From the NCBI GenBank assembly GCA_023476565.1, contig JAMCVZ010000027.1, positions 1 through 63,164 of the forward strand: a stretch of DNA of 63,164 nt, written 5' to 3'. Made by a program: the position numbers and the translations under genes. The stretch is from Nitrospirota bacterium. Its GTDB lineage: Bacteria > Nitrospirota > Thermodesulfovibrionia > Thermodesulfovibrionales > Dissulfurispiraceae. The notes beneath the pieces were generated by a model. That model was given only the letters and a program-made list of their open reading frames with translations, made no database searches and had not been told where the DNA came from. This document shows, one piece after another, positions 16,771 to 25,564 of the stretch. Every line of letters begins with the position of its first letter. Positions within the stretch are counted from its first letter, which is position 1.

Positions 16771-17109
16771 ATGCAGGATAAAGGTATGGCAATTCTCGAG
16801 CGTATGCTCGATGTCACAGCGTTCAGGCAGAAGCTGCTTGCATCGAATATAGCCAACGCCGATACGCCGGGGTATAAGGCCAAAGACGTATCTTTTCAGA
16901 AAGAGCTGGACAAGGTTATGGATGGAGGGCAACCAGGTTACGATGTATACGAGCCTGTAACGACTATGCCGAACAGGGATGGGAATACCGTGAATCTTGA
17001 TATAGAGATGGCAAAGGTTGCCGAAAATACATTAATATACAACGCAGCAACCCAGTTGATGATGATGAAGATGAGAATGAATAAAGACGTGATTAGGGGA
17101 GGCAGGTAA
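16771..17109 (+). CDS. flgB: Flagellar proximal rod protein FlgB
   Basis: A 112-residue proximal rod subunit exported by the flagellar type III system. It has the rod-family N-terminal pattern LLASNIANADTPGYKAKDV and a C-terminal amphipathic helix ending MMMKMRMNKDVIRG. The ribosome site is AAGGGGGT. It is first in the flgBC-fliE set, and its TAA overlaps the flgC ATG by 1-2 bases. Confidence 0.96.
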   Translation: MQDKGMAILERMLDVTAFRQKLLASNIANADTPGYKAKDVSFQKELDKVMDGGQPGYDVYEPVTTMPNRDGNTVNLDIEMAKVAENTLIYNAATQLMMMKMRMNKDVIRGGR

Positions 17110-17516
17110 TGAAAGACATGTTCATGCCGCTGAAAGTAAGCGCAACAGCCCTTGAGGCCCAGAAGATAAGAATGAACACTATCGCCTCCAATATCGCGAA
17201 TGTGAATTCTACAAAGACCCCCGGCGGAGGGCCGTACAGGAGAAAGGACGTTGTTTTCGAATCATTCCTGTTCGATGAGAGTTCCATCGGTGTCGATATC
17301 CCGAAAATCGTTGAGGACCAGAGGGCATTCAAGACCGTTTACGAGCCCGGGCACCCCGATGCGGACAAAGACGGTTACGTCAGCTATCCCAATATCAATA
17401 CGATAGAGGAAATGGTCAATCTGATGGCTGCCGCCCGCGCCTATGAGGCCAATTTGACGCTTATGGGTTCATATAAAGATATGTTCATGAAGACGCTTGA
17501 CCTTATGAAGACATAG
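17109..17516 (+). CDS. flgC: Flagellar proximal rod protein FlgC
   Basis: A 135-residue rod protein with the N-terminal motif TIASNIANVNSTKTPGG and the C-terminal heptad helix EEMVNLMAAARAYEANLTLM typical of FlgC. It assembles with FlgB and FlgF on FliE. ATG 17109 overlaps the flgB stop. Confidence 0.96.
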   Translation: MKDMFMPLKVSATALEAQKIRMNTIASNIANVNSTKTPGGGPYRRKDVVFESFLFDESSIGVDIPKIVEDQRAFKTVYEPGHPDADKDGYVSYPNINTIEEMVNLMAAARAYEANLTLMGSYKDMFMKTLDLMKT

Positions 17517-17530
17517 TAGAGGAGGGATTT

Positions 17531-17824
17531 ATGAACGAGATTAAAGGAATCGGAGATATAACCCGGGGCGCTTCCGAGCCCCAGAAAACAACTCATAAGA
17601 GCGGGACGTCGTTTGAGGCCGCTATACAAGATGCCCTGAAAGAGGTCTCGGATATCCAAAGCGATGCTGAAAAGGCTATTGAAGACTTCTCAAAAGGAGA
17701 GGTAAAGGACATCCATACGGTTGTGGTTGCCATGGAAAAGGCCGATATGTCTCTGCAAACAATGCTTCAGGTAAGAAACAAGCTTCTGACCGCATATGAT
17801 GACATAATGAGGATGCAGGTATAA
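17531..17824 (+). CDS. fliE: Hook-basal body adaptor FliE
   Basis: 97 residues, normal for FliE, which joins the MS ring to the rod. The C-terminal signature is DIHTVVVAMEKADMSLQTMLQVRNKLLTAYDDIMRMQV, written here as two contiguous helices. GAGGAGGG ribosome site before ATG 17531. Confidence 0.95.
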   Translation: MNEIKGIGDITRGASEPQKTTHKSGTSFEAAIQDALKEVSDIQSDAEKAIEDFSKGEVKDIHTVVVAMEKADMSLQTMLQVRNKLLTAYDDIMRMQV

Positions 17825-17826
17825 TT

Positions 17827-17913
17827 GCGTTATAGCGTAAAGTGTTATGGAGTGACAGCGTTTATTGTAAATCTTATACGCTATAGCGCGCAACGCGATA
17901 AACGCTATAACGG
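17827..17913. repeat. Word-repeat hairpin (CGTTATAGCG type) before fliF
   Basis: GCGTTATAGCGTAAAG on the left pairs with CGCTATAACG (17903-17912) on the right. Just after the right arm comes TTTACGAGG, which is the ribosome-binding site of fliF. Confidence 0.75.
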
Positions 17914-17928
17914 GTTTACGAGGTAGAA

Positions 17929-19446
17929 ATGGCGTTGATTGATGTTATCAATCTGATTAAGTCCTGGCCTTTGAAAAAGAAGATCGCCCTTGTCTCAATC
18001 ATGGCTTTGAGCATAGCCCTGATGGCGGGGATAATGCTCTGGAGCAACAGGGTTGATTATCAGGTGCTCTACAGCAATCTTACCCAGGAAGATGCAGGCC
18101 AGGTTATCACCAAATTGAAGGAATTGAAAGTCCCCTATAATGTAGAGGGGAATACTATCTATGTGCCCGGCAGCAAGGTTTATGAGCTCAGACTTGAATT
18201 GGCCGCCCAGGGCATCCCCCAGGGGGGCGGTGTCGGCTTCGAGATATTCGACAAGACCCAGATCGGCGTCACCGAATTTGTCCAGAGGCTGAATTACATA
18301 AGGGCGCTCCAGGGAGAGTTGGCGAGGACCATACGGCAGTTGTCGGAGGTGGACCAGGCCAGGGTTCATATTGCGATTCCGGAACGCACCATATTCACCG
18401 AGAAGGAAGAGAAGCCTACCGCATCCGTTGTCCTGAAATTAAAGCCCGGAAGGGTGTTAAACCAGGGGCAGATCGGCGGGATCGTGCACCTGGTATCAAG
18501 CAGTGTGGAAGGGCTGCCCCCCCAGAATGTCGCCATAATAGACAACATGGGCAACCTGCTTTCAAAGCCGTCTGCCGGAGATATGATCGCTGACGCCAAA
18601 CAGCTTGAATATCAGAAGTCCGTTGATAAAGACTACGAGAGCAAGCTCCAGAGTATGCTCGAGGGCATCGTCGGGAGAGGAAAGGCGCTTGTCAGGGTTG
18701 CCACAAAGATCGATTTCACCCAGGTCGAGAGGACAGAGGAAAAGTTCGACCCTGATACGACGGCCGTCAGGAGCGAGCAGCGCACCCAGGAAAAGTCGGC
18801 AGGGTCGGTCAGCGGCGGTATCCCGGGCGTCCTGTCAAACCAGCCGGGGCAGCAACCCGCCGCAGCAAGCGGCTCTCCGTCATCCTCGCAGAAGCAATCG
18901 GAAAACATAAATTATGAGGTCAGCAGAAGTGTCAGCAAGATATTACAGCCGAGGGGGGAGGTAAAGAATATATCCGTTGCAGTCCTTGTAGACGGTACGT
19001 ATAAAAAAGCTAAAGACAAAAAAGTATACAGTCCGCGGAGCGAGGAGGAACTGAAAAAATACGAGGAAATAGTCAAGGCCTCTGTCGGGTTTAACAAGGA
19101 GAGAGGGGACCAGGTAATAGTGCAGAATATGCCGTTTGAGACCGCTGTTGAAGACATCCCGGAAAAGACGGATTATCTCAAGATCATAACCTCTCTCCTT
19201 AAATATATTGTGCCCATTATTGCTGTGGTATTGCTTATCTTGTTCGTAATCAAACCGGTCATAGAGGCGCTTAAGGCCCCGGTCGAAATTTCCCCTCGGC
19301 CGGCTGCCGAGCTCCTCAGGACCGCTCATGAGCTCCCCGAGCAGGAAACGACGCCTGAAGAGATTATGAAGGATCAGATGATGGATGTCGTGAAAAAGGA
19401 CCCGCGCAGGGCTGCGACAATATTAAGGGAGTGGCTGTCAGAATAG
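17929..19446 (+). CDS. fliF: Flagellar MS-ring protein FliF
   Basis: 505 residues. N-terminal membrane segment (IALVSIMALSIALMAGIMLW), ring-building motifs in the periplasmic part (for example VDYQVLYSNL and LEGIVGRGKALVRV), second membrane segment near the C-terminus (IVPIIAVVLLILFVI), and a cytoplasmic tail ending ARRAATILREWLSE-like (RRAATILREWLSE), which binds FliG. ACGAGG ribosome site from the upstream hairpin. fliG follows after 1 bp. Confidence 0.96.
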   Translation: MALIDVINLIKSWPLKKKIALVSIMALSIALMAGIMLWSNRVDYQVLYSNLTQEDAGQVITKLKELKVPYNVEGNTIYVPGSKVYELRLELAAQGIPQGGGVGFEIFDKTQIGVTEFVQRLNYIRALQGELARTIRQLSEVDQARVHIAIPERTIFTEKEEKPTASVVLKLKPGRVLNQGQIGGIVHLVSSSVEGLPPQNVAIIDNMGNLLSKPSAGDMIADAKQLEYQKSVDKDYESKLQSMLEGIVGRGKALVRVATKIDFTQVERTEEKFDPDTTAVRSEQRTQEKSAGSVSGGIPGVLSNQPGQQPAAASGSPSSSQKQSENINYEVSRSVSKILQPRGEVKNISVAVLVDGTYKKAKDKKVYSPRSEEELKKYEEIVKASVGFNKERGDQVIVQNMPFETAVEDIPEKTDYLKIITSLLKYIVPIIAVVLLILFVIKPVIEALKAPVEISPRPAAELLRTAHELPEQETTPEEIMKDQMMDVVKKDPRRAATILREWLSE

Positions 19447-19447
19447 G

Positions 19448-20428
19448 ATGAAAAAGCTTTCCGGCGTTGAAAAGGTCGCGGCCTTCCTTTCTGTAATCGG
19501 CGAGGAGGCGGCTACCCAGGTTTTCAAGCATCTTGACCCGCTGGAGCTTGCCAGAATAGTCCCCATGATGGCACGGGTAAAGCTCTCCCCCGAACTGGCT
19601 GGGAACTTAATAAGGGATTTCTCCGATAAGCTCGGGACAGCCCTGCTTGCCGTAGACGAGGATTATATTAAAAAGATACTGGTGAAGGCGTTCGGGGAAG
19701 AGCACGCGAAGAAATTAATGGATAAGATCGAAAGCGGGGCCAGCGCGTTCGATATCCTTAAATGGCTCGATGCGAACGCCATAGCGAACATGCTCTCACG
19801 GGAGCACCCGCAGACTATCGCGATAATAATCGCCTATCTCGAATCCACGCAGGCCGCCGAGGTTATGGCAAAGCTCCCCGAGCACATAAAGATAGACGTT
19901 GCAATGAGGATTGCGAGCCTTGACCAGATATCCCCGTCGATTCTCGGTGAGCTGGAAGATGTCCTGCAGTCACAGCTGCAGAGCTATACACGCGGCAGAA
20001 AGATAGGCGGGATACGGACGGTGGCCGAGATCCTGAACCAACTGGACAGGGCGACGGAAGACCTTATCCTCAAGAACATCGAGGAGAAAGACCAGATACT
20101 GGCAGATGAGATAAAGAAACTCATGTTCACGTTTGACGACCTCATCAACATTGATGATAAAGGCATTCAGATGGTACTAAAGGAAATAACCACCGATGAT
20201 CTTGCACTTGCCTTAAAGATGGCATCCGAGGAATTGAAAGCTAAGATATTCAAGAACATGTCGCAGAGAGCCGTTCAGATCCTCAAGGAAGAGATGGAAT
20301 CCAAGGGGGCAGTCAGGGTTTCCGATGTCGAGAAGGCGCAGGTGAACATAGTGAGGGTCGCTCGAAGGCTTGAAGAGGAAGGCAAGATTGTAATTGGAGG
20401 CAAAGGTGGAGAAGAAGTTATTATTTAG
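19448..20428 (+). CDS. fliG: Flagellar motor switch protein FliG
   Basis: A 326-residue rotor protein linking the MS ring to FliM and carrying the torque helix. Domains: FliG-N (LSGVEKVAAFLSVIGEEAAT), middle (EHPQTIAIIIAYLESTQAAE), C-terminal with the charged torque helix (DDLINIDDKGIQMVLKEITT...EELKAKIFKNMSQRA, in separate segments). Full length, in the canonical place after fliF. Overlaps the fliH start. Confidence 0.97.
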   Translation: MKKLSGVEKVAAFLSVIGEEAATQVFKHLDPLELARIVPMMARVKLSPELAGNLIRDFSDKLGTALLAVDEDYIKKILVKAFGEEHAKKLMDKIESGASAFDILKWLDANAIANMLSREHPQTIAIIIAYLESTQAAEVMAKLPEHIKIDVAMRIASLDQISPSILGELEDVLQSQLQSYTRGRKIGGIRTVAEILNQLDRATEDLILKNIEEKDQILADEIKKLMFTFDDLINIDDKGIQMVLKEITTDDLALALKMASEELKAKIFKNMSQRAVQILKEEMESKGAVRVSDVEKAQVNIVRVARRLEEEGKIVIGGKGGEEVII

Positions 20429-21068
20429 CGGGGGGCATCACCTCGTCCAGCCGTATACGCTCACAAATTTTGAAGACGATATACAAAAAAAAGCAGGGTC
20501 CATCCCGGAACAGGAAAGACCGGAAGTGAATGAAGAGGATATTCAGTCAAAAATAAAAGAGCTGGAGCTCCAGGGTTACGAAAAAGGCCGCGCCGCGGGT
20601 TACGCCAAAGGCATCGCGGACGGCGGGAAGGAGGCCGCCGCCAAACTGGAAAGAATCGGGCACATAATCAGCGGGCTCGAAAATTACAAAGAGAAGAAGA
20701 CAAGCGAGCTGCTGCCTGCCATCATAGAATTGTCATTGGATATTGCAAAAAAAATTGTCCATAAGGAAATCGAGCTGGACAAGAACATCATAATGTTTAT
20801 CGCAAAAGACGCCGTAAAGAAGGTGAGTGAGAAAGAGGAAAGCATCACCATAAAAGTGAACCCGCTTGATTATGAAGTCATGATTTCCAATACCGGCCTG
20901 CTGAAAGAGCAGTCGGGCATGAAAAATATTTCTATTGAGCCCATGGCGACAATATCTCCGGGAGGGTGCTATATCGAGACCCGGACCGGGGAGGTTGATG
21001 CGCGGATCGAGGAACAATTAAAGGAAATTCAGGATGCAATCAGCACTACAACTGATAGAGAAATGTAA
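20406..21068 (+). CDS. fliH: Flagellar export ATPase regulator FliH
   Basis: About 220 residues. Long charged coiled coil (GYEKGRAAGYAKGIADGGKE shows the GxxxG-like repeats of FliH), then a V/A-ATPase E-subunit-like C-terminus (PAIIELSLDIAKKIVHKEIE). It inhibits and tethers FliI at the export gate. I choose GTG 20406, five bases after GGAGG. A TTG at 20394 also opens the frame but overlaps the ribosome site. It overlaps fliG and fliI. Confidence 0.92.
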   Translation: MEKKLLFSGGHHLVQPYTLTNFEDDIQKKAGSIPEQERPEVNEEDIQSKIKELELQGYEKGRAAGYAKGIADGGKEAAAKLERIGHIISGLENYKEKKTSELLPAIIELSLDIAKKIVHKEIELDKNIIMFIAKDAVKKVSEKEESITIKVNPLDYEVMISNTGLLKEQSGMKNISIEPMATISPGGCYIETRTGEVDARIEEQLKEIQDAISTTTDREM

Positions 21069-22392
21069 AGAGCTTGTAAGGGATTCAGACCTTATCAAGG
21101 TTTACGGCAGGGTCGACAAGGGAGTCGGAATTGTCATTGAGGGCCTGGGACCGAACGCAAACATCGGTGATGTATGCCAGATCCAGTCGAACGGCACATT
21201 CCGTAATCAGGAGAACGGCCTGACCGAAAAACAGGTTATAGAAGCCGAGGTCATAGGTTTTAAAGAGGACAAAATCCTCCTCATGCCCCTTGGGGAAATG
21301 ATGGGGATCGGACCCGGCGCGAAAATAATAGCGAAGGGGAGACAGCGGTATATCAGGGTCGGAGAAGGACTCCTGGGCAGAATACTCGACGGCCTCGGAA
21401 ATCCCATGGACGGCATGGGGCATATACCGGGACAACTTTATCCCGTTTATAACGAGCCGCTTAATCCTTTGTACAGAAGGCGCATTTCAAAACCGCTCGA
21501 CCTTGGGGTCCGGTCTATTAACGCCATGCTCACCTGCGGAAAAGGCCAGAGGATCGGCATAATGGCCGGGAGCGGCGTCGGGAAGAGCGTCCTGCTCGGC
21601 ATGATGGCACGGCATACCTCCGCCGATGTCAATGTCATAGCCTTGATCGGCGAGCGCGGCAGGGAGGTGCGGGAATTCATTGAAAAGGACCTGGGACCGG
21701 AAGGGCTCGCACGGTCCGTTATTATCGTGGCCACATCCGACAGCTCGCCGCTGATAAGAATACGGGGAGCTTTCGTGGCAACCGCTATTGCTGAATATTT
21801 CAGATCAAGAGGAAGGAATGTCCTGTTTATGATGGATTCCTTGACTCGGTTTGCAATGGCGCAGAGGGAAATAGGACTTGCTGCGGGAGAGCCGCCGACG
21901 ACAAAAGGCTACCCGCCTTCGGTGTTCAATCTTCTGCCCAAGCTGCTCGAGCGGGCCGGGACCTGTGAGGAAGAAGGGGCGATAACCGGGCTTTACACGG
22001 TACTGGTAGAAGGTGATGATATGAATGAGCCTATTGCGGACGCCGCCAGATCCATCCTTGACGGCCATATAGTCCTGTCGAGGGAACTGGCCAATCACAA
22101 CCATTACCCCGCTATTGACGTTCTCCAGAGCATAAGCAGGCTGATGAAGGATATTATAAACGACAGCCATAAGCTGCACGCCGAGAAGGTGCTTGAGATA
22201 ATGGCCCTCTATAAAAGATATGAGGATGTCATCACCATCGGGGCGTACAAGGAGGGGACAAACCCGAAGCTTGATTATGCCGTACGGATGATGGACAGGA
22301 TAAGAATGTTTTTGCGGCAGGATATAGCCGAAAAGGTCAACTTTGAACAGGGCCTGCAAGAGCTCGGCAGGTTGTTTGAGGGCGCCGCATGA
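21034..22392 (+). CDS. fliI: Flagellar export ATPase FliI
   Basis: A 452-residue F1-like ATPase energising type III export. Walker A GSGVGKS (~180-186), Walker B with LFMMDSLTRFAMAQREI, and the family segment GEPPTTKGYPPSVFNLLPKL. It starts at ATG 21034 inside fliH and overlaps the fliJ start (ATGA). Confidence 0.97.
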   Translation: MQSALQLIEKCKELVRDSDLIKVYGRVDKGVGIVIEGLGPNANIGDVCQIQSNGTFRNQENGLTEKQVIEAEVIGFKEDKILLMPLGEMMGIGPGAKIIAKGRQRYIRVGEGLLGRILDGLGNPMDGMGHIPGQLYPVYNEPLNPLYRRRISKPLDLGVRSINAMLTCGKGQRIGIMAGSGVGKSVLLGMMARHTSADVNVIALIGERGREVREFIEKDLGPEGLARSVIIVATSDSSPLIRIRGAFVATAIAEYFRSRGRNVLFMMDSLTRFAMAQREIGLAAGEPPTTKGYPPSVFNLLPKLLERAGTCEEEGAITGLYTVLVEGDDMNEPIADAARSILDGHIVLSRELANHNHYPAIDVLQSISRLMKDIINDSHKLHAEKVLEIMALYKRYEDVITIGAYKEGTNPKLDYAVRMMDRIRMFLRQDIAEKVNFEQGLQELGRLFEGAA

Positions 22393-22832
22393 GCGGCGCG
22401 ATCAAGAGTCTTTTAAGTATCAAGAAGTGGAAAGAGGACGAGGCGAAGAACATGTTTGCCGTTTTCATCAAGGAGCTTGATACTGAAGAGAAGCGCCTGT
22501 TGAGCCTGGAAGAGCAATTCCAGGCTACAAGGCAGAGGCTTGAGTGCAGCATCAATGAACTGATAAACATAAACGAGCTGAAAAGGCTGAATGAATACCT
22601 GGATCATGTCCTCGCAAAAATAGAGCGCCAAAAGAAAGAAGTCGTAGAAAAGGAGAAACAGGTCGAGGAGGCGAGAAACGTGCTTGTCGATGCGACAAAA
22701 GACAGGAAGATATTCGAAAAGCTCGACGAAAAGCAGAGAGATGCCCTGGAAAAGGAAAATAAGAGAAAGGAACAGATAGGAACAGACGAGCATGCCGCTT
22801 CGGGACACAGAAGAAAGGGTGATGGGCGATAG
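22389..22832 (+). CDS. fliJ: Flagellar export chaperone FliJ
   Basis: A 147-residue, highly charged antiparallel coiled coil throughout, as expected of FliJ, the stalk-like subunit of the FliI ring. It begins with the typical KSLLSIKKWKEDEAKNMFA. Assignment rests on position between fliI and ylxF/motE plus composition. 4-bp overlap with fliI. Confidence 0.85.
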   Translation: MSGAIKSLLSIKKWKEDEAKNMFAVFIKELDTEEKRLLSLEEQFQATRQRLECSINELININELKRLNEYLDHVLAKIERQKKEVVEKEKQVEEARNVLVDATKDRKIFEKLDEKQRDALEKENKRKEQIGTDEHAASGHRRKGDGR

Positions 22833-22835
22833 GCA

Positions 22836-23345
22836 ATGGGGAAAAATGAAGGTTATAGGTCATGGGTTATGGGTTATGGGACAAGGATATTCTTCGTTTT
22901 TTTGTTTTCTATAACCTATAACCTGTTACCTGTTACCTATTACCTGTCTTCTACTTGCGCCCAGGAGCCGGCTCAGCAGAAGCAGCAGCCGGTAAAGCGG
23001 TCGATGGAGGAGGAACGGTTGAATATTCTGAAGACCGATATCCGGAAAGAGATAGAGCAGTATAAAAAATTGAAGAAGGATATTGACGATGCACAGAAGT
23101 CCCTTGAGGAAAAGAACCGGGAAAAACTTGCAAGGGTTGTGAAGATATTTGAAGCAATGCCCCCGGAAGAGGCCGCCGGAAGAATGGAGAAACTGGATGA
23201 GGACGTCGCCGTGAGCATACTGGCTTCCCTGAAGCCGAAGTCGGCCGGTAAAATACTCGCCCAGATGGAAAGCGAAAAGGCGGCGGTCCTCGCGGAAAAA
23301 ATCCTCGCCAGAGGGAAAGTTTCACAGGAAAAAAATTCCCAATAG
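22836..23345 (+). CDS. YlxF/MotE-like MgtE-N domain protein
   Basis: A 169-residue exported protein: signal peptide/anchor (IFFVFLFSITYNLLPVTYYL), coiled coil (~60-105), then an MgtE-N-like helical domain (FEAMPPEEAAGRMEKLDEDV...SILASLKPKSAGKIL). This matches YlxF of Bacillus (same place between fliJ and fliK) and MotE, a periplasmic motility chaperone. The signal-peptide hydrophobic core is encoded by the right arm of a word-repeat hairpin (22851-22946), so the exact start among several ATGs is uncertain. Confidence 0.8.
   Translation: MGKNEGYRSWVMGYGTRIFFVFLFSITYNLLPVTYYLSSTCAQEPAQQKQQPVKRSMEEERLNILKTDIRKEIEQYKKLKKDIDDAQKSLEEKNREKLARVVKIFEAMPPEEAAGRMEKLDEDVAVSILASLKPKSAGKILAQMESEKAAVLAEKILARGKVSQEKNSQ
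22851..22946. repeat. Word-repeat hairpin (GGTTATAGG/GGTTATGGG type) within ylxF/motE
   Basis: GGTTATAGGTCATGGGTTAT on the left pairs with CTATAACCTATAACCTGTTACC on the right, split here as CTATAACCTATAACC then TGTTACC. It lies wholly inside the coding region and encodes the signal-peptide core. Confidence 0.75.
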
Positions 23346-23363
23346 GAAAAAACTTCCCACCTT

Positions 23364-23493
23364 AAAATTCAAATTCTAAATCCGAAGCACTAAATCCTAA
23401 ACAAACACAAATGCTCAAGATACGAAATTCAAGATAGTCTCCATAGCTGGGGTTTGAATTTGTTTAGTATTTGGATATTAGGATTTAGGATTT
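23364..23493. repeat. Word-repeat hairpin (AAATCCTAAATTC type) before fliK
   Basis: AAATTCTAAATCC and TAAATCCTAAACAAAC (23364-23406) pair with GTTTAGTATTTGG and ATTAGGATTTAGGATTT (23451-23493). It ends 10 bp upstream of the fliK sigma54 promoter. Confidence 0.7.
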
Positions 23494-23502
23494 TTATTTT
23501 TT

Positions 23503-23518
23503 TGGCATGTCTATTGCT
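23503..23518 (+). promoter_or_regulatory. Sigma54 promoter of fliK
   Basis: TGGCATGTCTATTGCT is near-consensus (TGGCAYG-N4-TTGCW), 36 bp upstream of the fliK start. fliK would start a middle/late operon with flgD and flgE. Confidence 0.85.
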
Positions 23519-23553
23519 TTATTCATTGTCACAGAAGAATTCCGGAGGTATAA

Positions 23554-24954
23554 GTGCCCGCTGATATGATGATCCAGACAATGCAAATGAACATGAGCGG
23601 AGTTAGACTTGACGGTAAATCCGGCATTATTCTCGGCCAGGGTAATCAGGATGGACAGCCTGCCGGCATTTTCAACGACATCCTGAAAGCCGTTCTCTCC
23701 GGGCTTGAGAAAGGTTTGGGAAATCTGAAACAGGGGTTGACGGTTAATGCGGACGGCAAGACCGTTACGCTTGACGAACTCCTGCAGAAATTATTTGCAG
23801 AAGGGGACAATAAGACAGATAAAGAAGGGTCCGCACTTGATATGCTTCAGCAGGTGATGGCGCAGCTTCAGATGGCGGGAGTGCAGCCCGCCGTTATACT
23901 CACTCAGGACAACCATAGTCTTGCTGATGGAACAGGTAACGAGAATTTAATCCCCCCCTTCCCCCCTTTAGTAAAGAGGGGTGAGGAGGGATTATCGGAC
24001 AGCGGAACGCAGAAGATCGATATTCGCACCGGTGGAGACTCTTTTGCGCAGGTTAGGCTCATGGCGAAAGCGGATGGGCAGCAACCTGGGCAGCAGCAGC
24101 CGGTTAATGAAAAAGAGAATGATGACGGAGTAGTTGTTATAAGTGACGCCGTCCCGGTAAAAAAAGATGTGCTATTTGCTGTAAATGCTGAATCCAGGGA
24201 AGCGCAGCACGTGATGCCCCCGGTAAAAGACGGGATAACGGTTGACAACAGCACCTCCTCTCCTGTAAAAAGTGATATGTCAACAGGTCAAAGCAAAGGG
24301 CCGTTCATAAATATTTCAAATGAGCGCTTCATGGCAAATGAGGATTTAAGCGGGCCCCGGAATGTATCACAAGGACAGGAGGAAACCGCGGCATCCTGCG
24401 TTAAAACGGCTCTGAATATAGAAAGCATTAAGATATCCCCTGTCGTCGATACCCCGGCGGATAACGAGCCCGGTAATAACGGCAATAAGACCTCATCAAA
24501 GGAACTCGCCGATACTCTTCCTCCAACGGTACAGGTTCATCAGACCCCCTACAGCAAGGACGGGTTTGCTGTAAAGGAGACGGTGCATGTAAGCAGGCTT
24601 AATGAGCTGAGCGAGCCTATTATGAAAACACTCGGGGCCGGGGACAGGCACATGATTATAAAGCTTGAGCCTCCGGACCTCGGAAGCATCCAGATAAGAC
24701 TGAGGATGGATAACGGCGTGCTCAGGGCGGATTTCAGGGTCGATTCCCCTGCCGTCAAGGATATGTTTTCAATGGCTATGCCTCAAATAAGGGAATCCCT
24801 TGAGAATTCCGGCATAAGAGCTGGAGAGTTCTTTGTTGATGTAAAGGACGAGTTTTATTCGGACGGGAGAGAGCAGCGGGAGAACGCCCAGCAGCAGCAA
24901 CAACAGAGACGGGATAAAGAACCGGAACACAAATTTTTTGATTTCTTCGCATGA
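23554..24954 (+). CDS. fliK: Hook-length control protein FliK
   Basis: 466 residues, low-complexity and Gln/Asp-rich until the conserved C-terminal Flg_hook domain (~360-435): MIIKLEPPDLGSIQIRLRMD, then SIRESLENSGI-like IRESLENSGIRAGEFFVDV. It measures hook length and switches export specificity. GTG start 23554 behind GGAGGT. Residues ~132-149 (NLIPPFPPLVKRGEEGLS) come from an inserted palindromic repeat (23948-23994), in a region where length and sequence are free to vary. Confidence 0.93.
   Translation: MPADMMIQTMQMNMSGVRLDGKSGIILGQGNQDGQPAGIFNDILKAVLSGLEKGLGNLKQGLTVNADGKTVTLDELLQKLFAEGDNKTDKEGSALDMLQQVMAQLQMAGVQPAVILTQDNHSLADGTGNENLIPPFPPLVKRGEEGLSDSGTQKIDIRTGGDSFAQVRLMAKADGQQPGQQQPVNEKENDDGVVVISDAVPVKKDVLFAVNAESREAQHVMPPVKDGITVDNSTSSPVKSDMSTGQSKGPFINISNERFMANEDLSGPRNVSQGQEETAASCVKTALNIESIKISPVVDTPADNEPGNNGNKTSSKELADTLPPTVQVHQTPYSKDGFAVKETVHVSRLNELSEPIMKTLGAGDRHMIIKLEPPDLGSIQIRLRMDNGVLRADFRVDSPAVKDMFSMAMPQIRESLENSGIRAGEFFVDVKDEFYSDGREQRENAQQQQQQRRDKEPEHKFFDFFA
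23948..23994. repeat. Palindromic repeat inserted in frame in fliK
   Basis: TAATCCCCCCCTTCCCCCC pairs with GGGGTGAGGAGGGATTA across TTTAGTAAAGA. This C-rich/G-rich palindrome is of a type seen between genes in many bacterial genomes; here it is translated as IPPFPPLVKRGEEG. Confidence 0.8.
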
Positions 24955-24966
24955 TCATGATAAAGA

Positions 24967-25030
24967 AAAGCAGCCAGAGGCTGGAGACCGGTCTTCGGGA
25001 TAAAGCAATCCGACCGGCTACCGGCTGCTA
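24967..25030. repeat. Word-repeat hairpin (AGCCGGTAGCC type) before flgD
   Basis: AAAGCAGCCAGAGGCTGGAG on the left pairs imperfectly with GACCGGCTACCGGCTGCT on the right, with a smaller GACCGGTC/GACCGG pairing inside. Lies between fliK and flgD. Confidence 0.65.
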
Positions 25031-25047
25031 AAAAGAGGAGGTAATAA

Positions 25048-25479
25048 ATGGCAACAGCACCGGTTGCACCGATTTACAGCAACTCAACATACGTTCAAGC
25101 ACAAGATAATCCTGTTAAAAGTAAAAAGCCCGATATGGGAAAGGATGATTTCCTGAAACTGATCATCGCGCAGTTGAAGAACCAGGATCCCCTCAATCCC
25201 GTGAAGGACACGGAATTCATTGCCCAGCTTGCATCCTTCAGCGGACTCGAACAGTCGCGCAATACCGCGAAAAGCGTTGAGGAGGCGTCTGCTGTAGGCC
25301 TGATAGGGAAATCTGTGACGGATATCCATGAAAATGTGGGAATTGTGAGCAAAGTAAGCGTGGACGCACAAGGAACGCATCTTACCGTAGACACGGCAGT
25401 GAAAGATAAAGACGGAAGCACGAAGATCGTTCCTACGGTCGTTGATTATTCGGAAATTAAAGAAATCACGAATCCGTAG
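25048..25479 (+). CDS. flgD: Hook assembly scaffold FlgD
   Basis: A 143-residue hook cap. The N-terminal signature is MGKDDFLKLIIAQLKNQDPL, then TEFIAQLASFSGLEQ. It is short compared with enterobacterial FlgD (~230 residues), lacking most of the C-terminal Tudor/FnIII part, like the short forms of Gram-positives. AAGAGGAGGT ribosome site. Confidence 0.94.
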   Translation: MATAPVAPIYSNSTYVQAQDNPVKSKKPDMGKDDFLKLIIAQLKNQDPLNPVKDTEFIAQLASFSGLEQSRNTAKSVEEASAVGLIGKSVTDIHENVGIVSKVSVDAQGTHLTVDTAVKDKDGSTKIVPTVVDYSEIKEITNP

Positions 25480-25546
25480 CCAGTGAACAGTGGCACAGTA
25501 GCCGGTAACCGGCAGCCCTGTTGTCTTACTGGCTGCCGTTTACTAA
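25478..25546. repeat. Word-repeat hairpin (AGCCGGTAACC type) before flgE
   Basis: AGCCAGTGAACAGTGGC and AGTAGCCGGTAACCGGCAGCC pair loosely with CTTACTGGCTGCCGTTTACT. The latter ends next to the AAAGGAGGT ribosome site of flgE. The flgD stop overlaps the left end. Confidence 0.6.
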
Positions 25547-25564
25547 AAGAAAAGGAGGTTTATT

